Positions 39,719 to 50,628 of a DNA stretch of 64,000 nucleotides are shown one piece after another. Location of the stretch: positions 1 through 64,000 of the forward strand of contig NZ_SCTW01000102.1 of the NCBI RefSeq assembly GCF_004322395.1. Direction: 5' to 3'. The position numbers and the translations under genes were made by a program. The notes under the pieces are model-generated. The model was not told where the DNA came from, did not search any database, and saw only the letters and a program-made list of their open reading frames with translations. This DNA is from Methylobacter sp. (GTDB lineage Bacteria > Pseudomonadota > Gammaproteobacteria > Methylococcales > Methylomonadaceae). Numbering within the stretch: position 1 is the first letter of the stretch; every line of letters starts with the position of its first letter.

Positions 39719-41956
39719 TCATTTTTTACGGCGTCTTTTTTTAGGTTTATTCATCGCGGCTTGTTTTTTCGCCAGCTCAAAATCAATCTTCTTCTCGTCC
39801 AGATCGACACGAACAACGCTGACTGTGACGCTATCGCCCAAGCGATAATTAATGCCGGTACGCTCACCCCTTAACTGGTGACTGGTTGCATCGAAATGAA
39901 AATAATCCTGCCCCAGATTGCTGATATGGACCAAGCCTTCAACATAGATTTCGTTTAGCTCGACAAAAAAGCCAAACGAGGTGACCGCTGAAATAATACC
40001 GGGAAATTCTTCGCCGACCTTATCCATCATATATTCGCATTTGAGCCAGCTCACGACATCGCGCGTGGCGTCATCGGCGCGCCGTTCATTGGCGGAGCAT
40101 TGCTCGCCCAGCACAACCATATCGGGGATTCCATAGTAGAAGCTTTCCACCGATTTGCCTTGCAAACAATGCCTGATAGCACGATGCACCAATAAATCAG
40201 GATAACGACGGATGGGCGACGTGAAATGCGCGTAAGCTTCCAATGCCAAGCCGAAATGGCCTTTTAACTCGGGACTATAGACAGCCTGCGACATCGAGCG
40301 TAACAATACAGTCTGGATCAAATGCGCATCGGGCCTGTTTTTGATGGAATCGATCAGGTGCATATAATCCAGCGGCGTCGGTTTAGCGCCTCCGCCTAAG
40401 CTCAAGCCCAGTTCGCCAAGAAAGGTTTTCAGGTTAAGCAGCTTGTCGGCGCTAGGGCCGTCGTGTATCCGCAGCAGCTTGGGCATTTTTTTATGATTTA
40501 AAAAACGTGCGGCCGCCATGTTCGCGGTGATCATAAACTCTTCAATCAATTTGTGCGCATCGTTACGCACCACCGGAACTATTTTTTCAATTTTACGATC
40601 TGCGCTGAAAATAATCCGGGTTTCCTGCGTGTCGAAATCCATCGCGCCGCGTTGCTCGCGGCTCACCCGCATAACTTTGTAAAGCGCGTAGAGTTCCTGT
40701 AAATGCGGCATCAATAGTTTGTATTTCTTAGCGAGTGTCTTGTCGCCTTCGACAAGCATAAGTGCAACTTCGGTGTAAGTCAGTCTGGCATGAGAACTCA
40801 TCACCGCGTCAAAAAAGCGTGATCGCGTCACTTGGCCTTGCTCGTTGATAAGCAGCTCACTGACCATGCATAACCGATCTACATTAGGGTTAAGCGAACA
40901 CAGGCCATTGGATAAAATTTCCGGCAACATCGGTATAACCCGCTCCGGAAAATATACCGAGGTACTGCGCTTTTGAGCTTCTTTATCTAATTCCGAATTA
41001 ATCTGCACATAATGCGATACATCGGCAATCGCGACTAGCAGCTTCCAGCCTTTAGGTGTCTTCTGGCAATAAACGGCATCGTCAAAATCACGGGCATCTT
41101 CGCCATCAATGGTAACCAATGGCGTTTTCCGCAAATCGGCTCGATCTTGTTTTGCCGCTTCCGGCACCTCGTTTTTAAGCGGTTTAATTTCTTTCAGCAG
41201 CTCATCAGGCCATTGATTAGGCAGTTCGTAGGAACGGATCGCCATTTCGATTTCCATTCCCGGCGCCATATGTTCGCCCATGACCTCGATGATTCGGCCA
41301 ATAGGCTGGTGAAGCTTGGTCGGTTGCTCGACAATCTCAGCGACGACAATCTGTCCTTGTTTTGCTTTGCCCGCGCCGCCTTTTTGAACCAGAATAGTTT
41401 GCGCGATGTTCTTGTTGTCAGGCACCACGTAAATAAAGCCGTCCTCCTTATAAAGTCGTCCTACAACCTGGTGGGTGTTTCTCTGTAGAATTTCAACGAC
41501 CGCTCCTTCCCGTCGGCCTTTTTTATCGACTCCGGCAATACGCACCAGCGCCCGGTCATTGTGCAACAGAGGATTCATTTCTCGGGGCGATAAGAACAGG
41601 TCATCCGAACCGTCATCCGGCTTAAGAAAACCGAAACCGTCTGCATGACCAATAATGCGGCCGGCAATTAAATCCTCATTATTAACCAGGCAATATTTTT
41701 TTCCTCGGTTAAATAATAATTGCCCATCCCTTTCCATAGCCCGTATACGGCGGCGTAAGGCTTCTAACTGATCTTCGGTTTCAAGGGAAAACGCTTCGGC
41801 TATTTCTTCGCGGCGCAAAGGTTTTCCAGCGTGTTCGATTAATTGAAGAATTAATTCGCGGCTGGGAATGGGGTTCTCATATTTCTCGGCTTCGCGCTGA
41901 GCATATGGATCTTTTATTGAATTAAAATCAACGTTTTTTTTAGACTTCAATGTCAT
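39719..41956 (-). CDS. rnr: ribonuclease R
   Basis: RNB catalytic motifs TIDGEDARDFDDAVYC, HFTSPIRRYPDLLVHRAI; S1 domain; basic tail. Confidence 0.97.
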   Translation of the reverse strand: MTLKSKKNVDFNSIKDPYAQREAEKYENPIPSRELILQLIEHAGKPLRREEIAEAFSLETEDQLEALRRRIRAMERDGQLLFNRGKKYCLVNNEDLIAGRIIGHADGFGFLKPDDGSDDLFLSPREMNPLLHNDRALVRIAGVDKKGRREGAVVEILQRNTHQVVGRLYKEDGFIYVVPDNKNIAQTILVQKGGAGKAKQGQIVVAEIVEQPTKLHQPIGRIIEVMGEHMAPGMEIEMAIRSYELPNQWPDELLKEIKPLKNEVPEAAKQDRADLRKTPLVTIDGEDARDFDDAVYCQKTPKGWKLLVAIADVSHYVQINSELDKEAQKRSTSVYFPERVIPMLPEILSNGLCSLNPNVDRLCMVSELLINEQGQVTRSRFFDAVMSSHARLTYTEVALMLVEGDKTLAKKYKLLMPHLQELYALYKVMRVSREQRGAMDFDTQETRIIFSADRKIEKIVPVVRNDAHKLIEEFMITANMAAARFLNHKKMPKLLRIHDGPSADKLLNLKTFLGELGLSLGGGAKPTPLDYMHLIDSIKNRPDAHLIQTVLLRSMSQAVYSPELKGHFGLALEAYAHFTSPIRRYPDLLVHRAIRHCLQGKSVESFYYGIPDMVVLGEQCSANERRADDATRDVVSWLKCEYMMDKVGEEFPGIISAVTSFGFFVELNEIYVEGLVHISNLGQDYFHFDATSHQLRGERTGINYRLGDSVTVSVVRVDLDEKKIDFELAKKQAAMNKPKKRRRKK

Positions 41957-42150
41957 TTAAATAATTAAAATTGAAAAGAATGGATACAATAAACATATCT
42001 TAGTATATAGGTTTAGTATATCGATTTAGAATTGAAAGAAAAAAGCTTTTGGTCGTATACAAAAAACCGCATTCTTCACTGTAGACACTGTGGAAACTAG
42101 CGCCACCATGCCTAACCCGATCATTTAAGTTTAGATAAACTTACGCTTAA

Positions 42151-42179
42151 TTGACAAAATTAAAGAGGATGGGTATAGT
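42151..42179 (+). promoter_or_regulatory. sigma-70 promoter of tRNA-Leu
   Basis: TTGACA (42151-42156), 17-bp spacer, TATAGT (42174-42179), then a GC-rich GCGCGC discriminator typical of stable RNA. Confidence 0.8.
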
Positions 42180-42212
42180 GCGCGCTCACTTTAGCTTTTA
42201 CGGCTATCCTCT

Positions 42213-42299
42213 GCCGAGGTGGTGAAATTGGTAGACACGCCAGCTTCAGGTGCTGGTGGGGGCAACCCCGTGGAGGTTCAAGTCCTCTCCTCGGCACCA
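42213..42299 (+). tRNA. tRNA-Leu(CAG)
   Basis: Acceptor GCCGAGG/CCTCGGC, anticodon stem CCAGC-TTCAGGT-GCTGG, long variable arm, GGTTCAAGTCC, encoded CCA. Confidence 0.96.
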
Positions 42300-42864
42300 T
42301 TCAATTATATCCTCTTCTTATTGATTTGACCCGTTTTTTAAAAAACGAGAAGAACAAATTTCTCTGTGTTACATATAACATATCGCCCCTTCTCCCTCAA
42401 TATCTTAATAACACCATCAAGTCTATTACTACAGACCATATTTCCATCATGCTGAGGCCTTTATAAAGCTTTGTGCTGTTTGATCTCCTTGATCTCCGAA
42501 AAATGTAATCCACGTAAGCCCAAACCGAGGACTATTTTGCGATTACGCTTTCTCTGACTGACAAATGCAAATTACGGATAAATTATGTTTTTTTTCATGA
42601 GCTTACTTTGCTCGACAAAGACTGGATAGCATAATTTTCAAGCATATATTCAAAAGTTTACGGGTTCGCCTGAATTTTCAATTTTCGCAGCTAAACAAAT
42701 TGATTTTTATGAGAAAGTCGTGACTAAAGCGTCTAAGTATTCGGCGATATACCAATGTTCAATTATTTGCCCTAACGTATATTCATGGCAAAAGACCTCA
42801 GTAAGCAGAACGCACTACGCATATGAGGGTCAACATGGGATTTTACGAGATTGGAGAATTGACT

Positions 42865-43041
42865 ATGACCTCTAAAGAATTAACCATGCAAGCATATGAA
42901 CTCTACTACATAATTAGAGTACAAAAACATTGGGCTCCAGAGCGTTCAGTTCATAAGAAGCGTTTACATTTTGTAGGACTTCGAGCCTTTAACAGATATA
43001 TACGACGTCAAAAAGCTGAACAAGCCCAAAACGACATTTAA
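42865..43041 (+). CDS. small hypothetical protein
   Basis: Internal ATG at 42865 preceded by ggagaat; MTSKELTMQAYELYYIIRVQKHWAPERSVHKKRLHFVGLRAFNRYIRRQKAEQAQNDI. Confidence 0.4.
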   Translation: MTSKELTMQAYELYYIIRVQKHWAPERSVHKKRLHFVGLRAFNRYIRRQKAEQAQNDI

Positions 43042-43400
43042 TTATATTCCCACACTGGGATCACACTCTTTTCACAATATTTTAATTGTGCGCCCTTAGT
43101 ATAGCTACATCAGCTTACCGGTATTAGAGCCGGAAGCCCTGCCTACCCATCCTAACTTTTGCATCAATCTCTGAACCAGCTTGCGATCACTTTCATATCC
43201 TTGGTTACTTCCAGTACTGCCTTGTTTTTTTCATCCCTGTAGAAATCTTCCTTAGTTTTCGTTTATTTCCCATCTCTTATTTTCCGGCAGGCCGTAGCTT
43301 AAACTACTGTCCGGATTTTTTTGGGCCACTTTACTTAAATTTAAGGCCGCCAAATTCTTTCAATTTCGCAACTAAGTTAACGAAGGGCTTTAAGCGCAAT

Positions 43401-43513
43401 GGAAGCGCTGATCAAATCGATTTCGTTCATCGCTCGAAAAGATCAATATCAATAAAATCAATTACTTATAATTCAACCTAAGCCTATAAATGGATTTAAT
43501 CAGCGTTTCCCTA
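43401..43513. mobile_element. second MITE-like element with related terminal inverted repeats
   Basis: GGAAGCGCTGATCAAATC (43401) and GGATTTAATCAGCGTTTCCCTA (43492-43513); TIRs related to the 39435 element. Confidence 0.5.
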
Positions 43514-43610
43514 TAATGATGAGTTAGAGTACACTTATTGTTCGTTATTGATGGCACCGACAATATGCTAAGCAAAAGATTGGGGGTCATTCTTAGTCGC
43601 TAACACCGCC

Positions 43611-45497
43611 TTGTCAGCGACTGATATTTTAAAATTGTATGCCACAGCTGAGCTGTTGATTTTTCAAAGAAGCCAAAAATATTTGAGATTTGTACTGATG
43701 AAACAAAAGCTACACTGCAACAGCACGAACATTATCTTTGACGACAATAGGTATAGAACGTACGGCTTGTGTACGTTCTTTGACTTTGATTTAAGACATT
43801 ACACCGGCAGACCAAATATATATGGCTGCTTTACGGCTGAAAATAAAATCCGAAACTTTAGAGTGTTAATTTTAAATCTGGTAATTTGTGGGTCTTTATC
43901 AGTTAATACCAGTAGCACTTTAGCTGCTTCGGTGACAAACAAAGAACAAAATCAGTATCGTGCGAACACATACATTAGGGAAAAAGTTCCAAACAATTCT
44001 GGCGACGTATGGGAACGCATTCGTTTAGGTATGAAAATTACTTGGCCAAGTTCAACACAAACCCTCTCAAAGCAAGATCTGATTCCAGTAAAAAATAGCC
44101 GCACCAATATATACTCCCTGCATTCTGCATCGCCATCAGCCTTAGCCACCGAGAATAGGCGCGAATCTATAGCCGCAGAAAACACTAGCTCGGAACAACC
44201 GATTAAATCAAAATATATTATTCAACCGCATACCGCAATTGCCCCATTGCATAATTACACTCCTTTAGGCCACCGCCTCAGATTCGCAAACCCTCCCTCA
44301 TCAACCTCTGACGGCTGTGCATCTTCCTCGACTCAAACTCAGCAAGCACAAACACTTAGATCTGAAAACAATTACACTGTCAGTACCGAGAACTCCATAC
44401 CCCAAGGTTTTCATGCCCAATTGCGTAAGCATACCGTTCCAACTTCCACCAATAATATATTGCCAACTAAAGCGGAATTGACTGATTCTTCGGCCCAAAC
44501 AGCAAATAATCATACACCATGCATTAACCGTACCGCTCAACACTTGGTTAACGTAAACAAACCAAGGAAGCAAGGTGACATAGCGGAGCAAAACAACTCC
44601 AAAAAAGCGATGATTAATGAACGAATCAATAAATATATTGCTGTATTCAGTCAAAATCCCGGCTACCTGAATCAAGTTGCTGAACGCGCACGTCCCTACC
44701 TGTACCACATCGTAGAAGGGCTCAGTAAAAACCAATTACCTTTAGAACTTGCTCTGTTACCCATGGTGGAAAGCGCCTATCAACCTACAGCGCTATCACC
44801 TAAAGGTGCCGCCGGACTCTGGCAATTCATCCCCAGCACCGGCAAAGATTACAACTTAAAGCAAAGCAACCAGTATGATGAGAGGCTTGATATATTGGCC
44901 TCCACTCAAGCGGCAATTCGCTTTCTAACAGACTTAAAAGAACATTTCAACGGAGACTGGCTGCTCGCATTGGCCGCGTATAATTGTGGGCAAGGTGCAA
45001 TTGATAATGCCATTAGTCGTAATCTCTCCGATGGATTGGATACCGACTACTGGTCTTTACGCTTACCCGAAGAGACACAAGAATATGTTCCACGCTTATT
45101 AGCCTTATCCAACATTTTTGCTAACCCTGCAATTTATGGGTTGAAATTTGCCCCAATAAAAAACGAACCTTATTTCGTCAAAGTAAAAATTGATCGAGAG
45201 ACCGGCATAAAATATCTAGCCGACAAGAAGTTTGCCGTACTCGCACGGCTTGTTAATCTGAGTCACGAGCAGTTCAAACTTCTTAATCCAGGCTATCTAA
45301 ACCCAACCTTGCCGACTAGGGGGGAATACACCTTTCTTTTACCCCTTGCTAATGCTAGCCAATTACATCAGCTCTTGACTAGCATTGCACAGTTTATGGG
45401 AGAACCCGTTTCAAAGGAAATGGGCAAAACCTTAAAAGCAAATTCACCAACCATAGTTAATTCAAACGAACCAATACTGACATCAATTAGATTATGA
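43611..45497 (+). CDS. MltD-like lytic transglycosylase (SLT domain) with long low-complexity N-terminal region
   Basis: LALLPMVESAYQPTALSPKGAAGLWQFIPSTGKDYNL...LALAAYNCGQGAIDNAI. Start codon uncertain. Confidence 0.85.
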   Translation: MSATDILKLYATAELLIFQRSQKYLRFVLMKQKLHCNSTNIIFDDNRYRTYGLCTFFDFDLRHYTGRPNIYGCFTAENKIRNFRVLILNLVICGSLSVNTSSTLAASVTNKEQNQYRANTYIREKVPNNSGDVWERIRLGMKITWPSSTQTLSKQDLIPVKNSRTNIYSLHSASPSALATENRRESIAAENTSSEQPIKSKYIIQPHTAIAPLHNYTPLGHRLRFANPPSSTSDGCASSSTQTQQAQTLRSENNYTVSTENSIPQGFHAQLRKHTVPTSTNNILPTKAELTDSSAQTANNHTPCINRTAQHLVNVNKPRKQGDIAEQNNSKKAMINERINKYIAVFSQNPGYLNQVAERARPYLYHIVEGLSKNQLPLELALLPMVESAYQPTALSPKGAAGLWQFIPSTGKDYNLKQSNQYDERLDILASTQAAIRFLTDLKEHFNGDWLLALAAYNCGQGAIDNAISRNLSDGLDTDYWSLRLPEETQEYVPRLLALSNIFANPAIYGLKFAPIKNEPYFVKVKIDRETGIKYLADKKFAVLARLVNLSHEQFKLLNPGYLNPTLPTRGEYTFLLPLANASQLHQLLTSIAQFMGEPVSKEMGKTLKANSPTIVNSNEPILTSIRL

Positions 45498-45905
45498 TAG
45501 TGTTGCAATCTGCAAAAATAGTGGACATTTAAGTTTAATTTAAGAAGAAGATTTTATAACATTACCAGAAGATAAATCCGCTCTTGCATGAAACGGATAT
45601 ATTGCTTTTTCCTTACGAACAAAATACTCATTTTGTTCGCTACCTATGCTTAGATTTAATGTAAGACAAGTTTTTGTCTGATTCGTCAAAATTACCCGCG
45701 CAAGCGTTTGTTCGATAATATGAAAGCATTTGACGTGTTTCTGCTTTTATAGTTGGGAGCACCTAAATCGATTTCATGCCGGAGAGCTGATTTTGTACTC
45801 CGGAAAGCCAAATCTTTCGTCCCAGCAAACCTGAAACCGGACAGGTTTTTGCTATAATTACAATTACTGTGAGTATTTACTTTTTCATATTTTATTTTTT
45901 TATCT

Positions 45906-48131
45906 ATGCCCAAAAATATAATTAATCATCCTGAATGGGTTAGCATTATTAATAATAATGTTTTATTTACCGGGATTGACACTAATATTTTGCTCAAAAT
46001 AACAACAAAATTGCACGAGGTAACCGTTAAACAAGATGGTATGATTTATCAACAAGGCGATGAAGCCAAAGGACTTTATTTAGTTGTTTCAGGCAAGGTG
46101 CAAATATTTACCTGTAGCAATAAGAAAACCTATATTCTCTCGCATGCTTCAAATAATCACTTATTCGGAGAATTTTTACTGCTAGGCAACAGTATTCGTA
46201 CAACCAGTGCAGTTGCACTCGAAGATTCCCAGTTATTTTATTTATCTATTACCGATTTTAACAATTTACTTAAGGCCTTCCCCCAGCAATTTTCGATAAT
46301 AGCCAACCGCGTCACCAATCGCTTATGTTGGAATCAAATTACCAGCGCTTTACGTTTAAGCCCATTATTTTGGGATTTAAGTGAAGATATAGTCCGGGCT
46401 CTAACAAAAGAACTGAAAATCGAATCAATTCCGGCCAATACCCTACTTTACCAAAAAGGGGTAACTTCAACTGAGCTTTGTATTGTTATTGATGGTCAAT
46501 TCCAAGTTATAAAAGCTACGGCGGATAGTCAAAACATTGTCCTGGATGTTGTCGGGCGAGGTGAAACCATCGGTGAAGTGGGTGTGCTGTGCGATACCAC
46601 CAGAACCGTAGACATTTTAGCGACTCGGGATTCGATGGTCGCCAAGCTCAGTCGCGCATCATTTGAACAATTACTTCTGTCATTTCCGTTACAAATAAAT
46701 CGGGCTTTTTCAAAAAGCATTGCGAATCGCTTGTCCATGCATAAAAAGCATAAAATGCCTGCTGCTGAAACCTTTGCCATGGTTGTTTTGTCGCCTTCAA
46801 TTAAAACTCAAGATATTGCTCAATATCTGTCCGACGCATTCGCTAACCAGGGCTCAACCTCTATTGTCGGTAGCGAGATTATTGATCAAGCATTCAGTCG
46901 CAAGGGTACAGCGCAAACAGATTTTAACCACCCGAAAAATGATGATTTATTACATTGGTTATCGGAATGGGAAATTGCTCACAGGAACGTCATTTACATT
47001 GTTGATGCAGAGCTAAACAATTGGACCCTGCGTTGCTTACGCGAAGCGGACCATATTATTTTTATTGTTGATGCCACAGATAATCCTGCAATAGGCCGGT
47101 TTGAAACTCAGATTCTCAATGAAATCGAATCGACCAGCAAAAAACAAACATTGCTGATCATGCACGACAATCTGCAACTTGTTCCATTTGGTACTTCGCA
47201 CTGGTTGAGTCCACGCAATGTAGATATGCACCATCATGTACGTTATTCCAATCAATCCGATTTTGATCGAGTAGCTCGATTTCTAACAGGGAAAGCAGTT
47301 GGCTTGGTGTTGGGAGGCGGAGGCGCGCGGGGCTTTGCGCATATCGGAATTCTTCGTGCTTTACAGCAATTAAATATTCCTATTGACCTCATCGGCGGTA
47401 ATAGCATGGGCGCTCTTATCGCCGCGCAGAGTGCCATGCAATGGCATCATAAGGATATGATTGAACGGACTATGCAACTCTGCCTTGCCGGCGACGAATT
47501 TACTTTACCTATTATCTCGATATTTTCCGGAAAGAGAATGTCACGAGGTTTGCATGCTATGTTTGGGGATATACATATTGATGATCTCTGGCACCATTTT
47601 TATACTGTCTCGTGCAATATAAGCCGGGCAACTCTTATGACACATGATAAAGGCTCTTTACTTTCTGCTGTTTTAAACAGTAATACGCCCCCCGGGTTGT
47701 TCCCACCTCAAGTCAGTCATGGGGATTTATTAGTAGATGGCGCATTGCTTAATAATGTCCCGGTTGACATTATGAGGAACTACAATGAAGAAGGCACCAT
47801 CATTGCTGTCGATGTTAATGCTCGCGAGGACTTATTAAATAACACCGAGCACAGTGGCGGAATCAGCGGCTGGAAGGTTTTGCTCAATAAATTAAACCCG
47901 ATAGCGTCAACGATTAAAATCCCAAATATGATTGAGACACTTACTCGTGCAAGTATTATTGGGGGGCTTGCTCAACGAAAAAAAATGCTGGATGGCTATG
48001 CGGATCTTTATTTGCAACCGCCGGTCACTAATTTCTCATTGAGGGATTATAAGCATGGAGAGCAAATTGCTGAAATCGGTTATCAATATGCTTTAGAAGA
48101 ATTTCAAACATGGTTAAAAACACAGGCATAA
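45906..48131 (+). CDS. cyclic nucleotide-binding (x2) and patatin-like phospholipase (NTE-like) protein
   Basis: Two cNMP-binding-like domains; GLVLGGGGARGFAHIGIL, GNSMGAL, DGALLNNVP. Confidence 0.93.
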   Translation: MPKNIINHPEWVSIINNNVLFTGIDTNILLKITTKLHEVTVKQDGMIYQQGDEAKGLYLVVSGKVQIFTCSNKKTYILSHASNNHLFGEFLLLGNSIRTTSAVALEDSQLFYLSITDFNNLLKAFPQQFSIIANRVTNRLCWNQITSALRLSPLFWDLSEDIVRALTKELKIESIPANTLLYQKGVTSTELCIVIDGQFQVIKATADSQNIVLDVVGRGETIGEVGVLCDTTRTVDILATRDSMVAKLSRASFEQLLLSFPLQINRAFSKSIANRLSMHKKHKMPAAETFAMVVLSPSIKTQDIAQYLSDAFANQGSTSIVGSEIIDQAFSRKGTAQTDFNHPKNDDLLHWLSEWEIAHRNVIYIVDAELNNWTLRCLREADHIIFIVDATDNPAIGRFETQILNEIESTSKKQTLLIMHDNLQLVPFGTSHWLSPRNVDMHHHVRYSNQSDFDRVARFLTGKAVGLVLGGGGARGFAHIGILRALQQLNIPIDLIGGNSMGALIAAQSAMQWHHKDMIERTMQLCLAGDEFTLPIISIFSGKRMSRGLHAMFGDIHIDDLWHHFYTVSCNISRATLMTHDKGSLLSAVLNSNTPPGLFPPQVSHGDLLVDGALLNNVPVDIMRNYNEEGTIIAVDVNAREDLLNNTEHSGGISGWKVLLNKLNPIASTIKIPNMIETLTRASIIGGLAQRKKMLDGYADLYLQPPVTNFSLRDYKHGEQIAEIGYQYALEEFQTWLKTQA

Positions 48132-48306
48132 TTGGAAAGGAAACCGCTAAAAGAAACAACCCATCCACATAAAGCGCAGATGGCTTGGCTCGAACTCTTT
48201 CCGTGAGTAATACTGCAAGATTTCATCCGGATAGAAAACGAATAAGGTCCGGATTTTGCAAAAACAGTTTGATTTTAAACACAGTTGTTGCATAGACAGA
48301 TATTTG

Positions 48307-48336
48307 CTCTTCGGTAATCGCTAAGTTACCGAAGAG
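48307..48336. terminator. hairpin between convergent genes
   Basis: CTCTTCGGTAA-tcgctaag-TTACCGAAGAG perfect 11-bp stem; no strong T-tract on either strand. Confidence 0.45.
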
Positions 48337-48357
48337 TAAATTCGATGCCTGGCGAAT

Positions 48358-48765
48358 TTAGTCCGGCTCCCCGTCTATGTAACTTAATTCACCTACTTTA
48401 TGCTCGTATTCATCCCATACGATAAGTAATCCATTTCTCTTCCCCTCTTTGTAATTTGTTTCAACAAATTTCTTTCCATTTGAATGATATTGTTCATGCT
48501 TACCTGTAAAGGGTTTATCTTCATTAGGTAAATAAGCAAGATCATTTTTAATATCCAGGTCTTTTTTAGTAATTATTGGTTTTGGCGTTGTCTTTTTTAA
48601 GACACGGTTTACATGCCTGACATTTTTCTTCGACTTCTTGGTTTTTGAAACCACGCTTTTAGCCTTAGCGCTCGATTTCGCCCTTAATTGCGCCAAGACT
48701 CTAGCGTCAGCGCTACAATCCGAGATAAAAAAGAATAGCGCTAATATACATATTATATTTTTCAT
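48358..48765 (-). CDS. hypothetical secreted protein with YwqK/MORN-like repeats
   Basis: Signal peptide; GKHEQYHSNGKKFVETNYKEGKRNGLLIVWDE. Confidence 0.6.
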   Translation of the reverse strand: MKNIICILALFFFISDCSADARVLAQLRAKSSAKAKSVVSKTKKSKKNVRHVNRVLKKTTPKPIITKKDLDIKNDLAYLPNEDKPFTGKHEQYHSNGKKFVETNYKEGKRNGLLIVWDEYEHKVGELSYIDGEPD

Positions 48766-48856
48766 TCAAGACCTTCAGAGAAATACGGCTTGCGACATCT
48801 TTTATTAGCGGCCGTATTTCCAGATTATTCAGCTTAACAATAACATAAATAAAAAT

Positions 48857-49501
48857 TCACCAAGCCATCCGCTTAACTTCAATTGCATTAAAAACGTCGG
48901 CAAACATTTCTTTCGTCAATCGCTTGGTTTGCACGTTGTATCGGCTGGTATGGTAAGAATCAATCAGCGTACAACCGTCCGGCAAAATATGCTGGGCGTT
49001 ATGGGCAAACTTTGCGCTACTCTGTTTCAGCCCGTAAGCTTTTAATACCGCCTGATGAGCGACCAGCCCTAAAACCAGTATGACCGCCTGCTGCGGCAGG
49101 TTTTTTAACTCGACGGCTAAATAGTCATTGCACTGATTGATCTCGGCATTGGTTGGCTTGTTTTGCGGCGGCAGGCATTTAACGGCATTGGTGATACGAC
49201 AGTTCTTAAGCATCAAACCATCGGCCAAGGACTCGGATTTTACTTGGTTGCTGTAGCCGAACTCGTAAAGCGTCTCATAAAGCAGCAAGCCCGCATAATC
49301 GCCGGTAAACGGCCTGCCTGTGGCATTGGCTCCATGCATACCGGGAGCCAAGCCGACTATCAGCAATTGGGCCGAGCTATCGCCAAACGGTGCGACCGGA
49401 CGCGCATGATAGTCAGGGTGTTTTTGTTTTACTTCGCACAGGAAATCATCCAGCCGCTTACACTGTCTGCAGTCTTGATCGAATATTTGTTTGGGATACA
49501 T
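48857..49501 (-). CDS. uracil-DNA glycosylase family protein (UdgB/type 5-like)
   Basis: LLIVGLAPGMHGANATGRPFTGDYAG; DSYHTSRYN. Confidence 0.88.
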   Translation of the reverse strand: MYPKQIFDQDCRQCKRLDDFLCEVKQKHPDYHARPVAPFGDSSAQLLIVGLAPGMHGANATGRPFTGDYAGLLLYETLYEFGYSNQVKSESLADGLMLKNCRITNAVKCLPPQNKPTNAEINQCNDYLAVELKNLPQQAVILVLGLVAHQAVLKAYGLKQSSAKFAHNAQHILPDGCTLIDSYHTSRYNVQTKRLTKEMFADVFNAIEVKRMAW

Positions 49502-49568
49502 GTTTTGTTAAAGTCGGTTTAGGTGGCTGCTTTGTATCAATATAAGAGAAAAAAATTTTAATTAATTC

Positions 49569-49629
49569 ACCATGAAGGACACGAAGCACATGAAGAAAGA
49601 AGCTTCGTGTTCTTCGTGTCCTTCATGGT
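49569..49629. repeat. intergenic inverted repeat
   Basis: ACCATGAAGGACACGAAG / CTTCGTGTCCTTCATGGT, 18-bp perfect arms. Confidence 0.8.
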
Positions 49630-49641
49630 AAAAAATCCCTA

Positions 49642-49920
49642 CTAAATTAATAACGGAAAATCACCAACCTTGTTATTATCAGAAGCCAACAACTGCAACT
49701 TCTCAAGTCTAGACAGCTTTTTTATGACGCTTTCCCGTTTACTGGCCGAGCTGCGGTCGTGACCGGTTTCGACATAAACCAGTTCTCTGGGTTGCCTGCC
49801 GCGAAAATATTTAGCGCCTTGTTTATCTTGATGCTGATTAAAGCGCCGGATAACGTCATTGGTAATGCCGGTATAAAGCGAGTCATCGGTGCAAAGGATG
49901 ATATAAACCTGCCAATTCAC
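49642..49920 (-). CDS. GIY-YIG nuclease family protein
   Basis: VYIILCTDDSLYTGITNDVIRRFNQH; likely GTG start at 49920. Confidence 0.92.
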   Translation of the reverse strand: MNWQVYIILCTDDSLYTGITNDVIRRFNQHQDKQGAKYFRGRQPRELVYVETGHDRSSASKRESVIKKLSRLEKLQLLASDNNKVGDFPLLI

Positions 49921-49924
49921 AGCG

Positions 49925-50617
49925 TTACACAACCGTCCCAAAAACGGAACCGACGGCTGCGGTCAGTCCCATAGCCAGCGCTCCCCAAAAAGTAACGCGA
50001 ACAGCGCCTTTAATGATCCCCGCTCCGCCGCTATAGGCTGCCAACATACCCAGCAACATCAAAAACAGCAATGATGCGGACGATACCAGCACGACTAAAT
50101 CGGTATAGGGAGCCAATACAACGACCAATAACGGCAACACCGCACCAACAGCAAAAGTGGCCGCAGACGCCAGCGCCGCCTGAATGGGTCTTGCGGTGCC
50201 TGTTTCAGAGATACCCAGCTCGTCGCGGGCATGTGCGCCCAATGCGTCATACTTCATCAATTGCTCTGCAACCTGTCCGGCCAGTAACGGGTCGAGCCCG
50301 CGCAATACATAGATGGCTGCCAGCTCTTTTCGTTCATGATCGCCATCTTCAGCCAGTTCTTTCCGCTCACGCTTTAAGTCAGCCCGTTCGGTATCCGCTT
50401 GGGAACTGACCGATACATATTCGCCCGCCGCCATCGACATCGCTCCGGCAACCAAACCTGCTACACCGGCCAAAACTATGTCGTTATGCGAAGCATGGGA
50501 GGCGGCAATGCCCACAATCAAACTGGCCGTGGACACGATGCCGTCGTTTGCGCCCAGCACCGCCGCGCGCAGCCAGCCGATGCGATGGGTCCGATGTGTT
50601 TCTCGATGATGTGGCAT
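49925..50617 (-). CDS. VIT1/CCC1 family Fe/Mn transporter
   Basis: WLRAAVLGANDGIVSTASLIVGIAAS; AGAMSMAAGEYVSVSSQ. Confidence 0.93.
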   Translation of the reverse strand: MPHHRETHRTHRIGWLRAAVLGANDGIVSTASLIVGIAASHASHNDIVLAGVAGLVAGAMSMAAGEYVSVSSQADTERADLKRERKELAEDGDHERKELAAIYVLRGLDPLLAGQVAEQLMKYDALGAHARDELGISETGTARPIQAALASAATFAVGAVLPLLVVVLAPYTDLVVLVSSASLLFLMLLGMLAAYSGGAGIIKGAVRVTFWGALAMGLTAAVGSVFGTVV

Positions 50618-50628
50618 TGGGTTCCTTT

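Noticed and set aside
42332-42347. CGTTTTTTAAAAAACG as a tRNA-Leu terminator
   Set aside because: AT-only self-complementary tract with no loop or GC stem; does not fit a rho-independent terminator.
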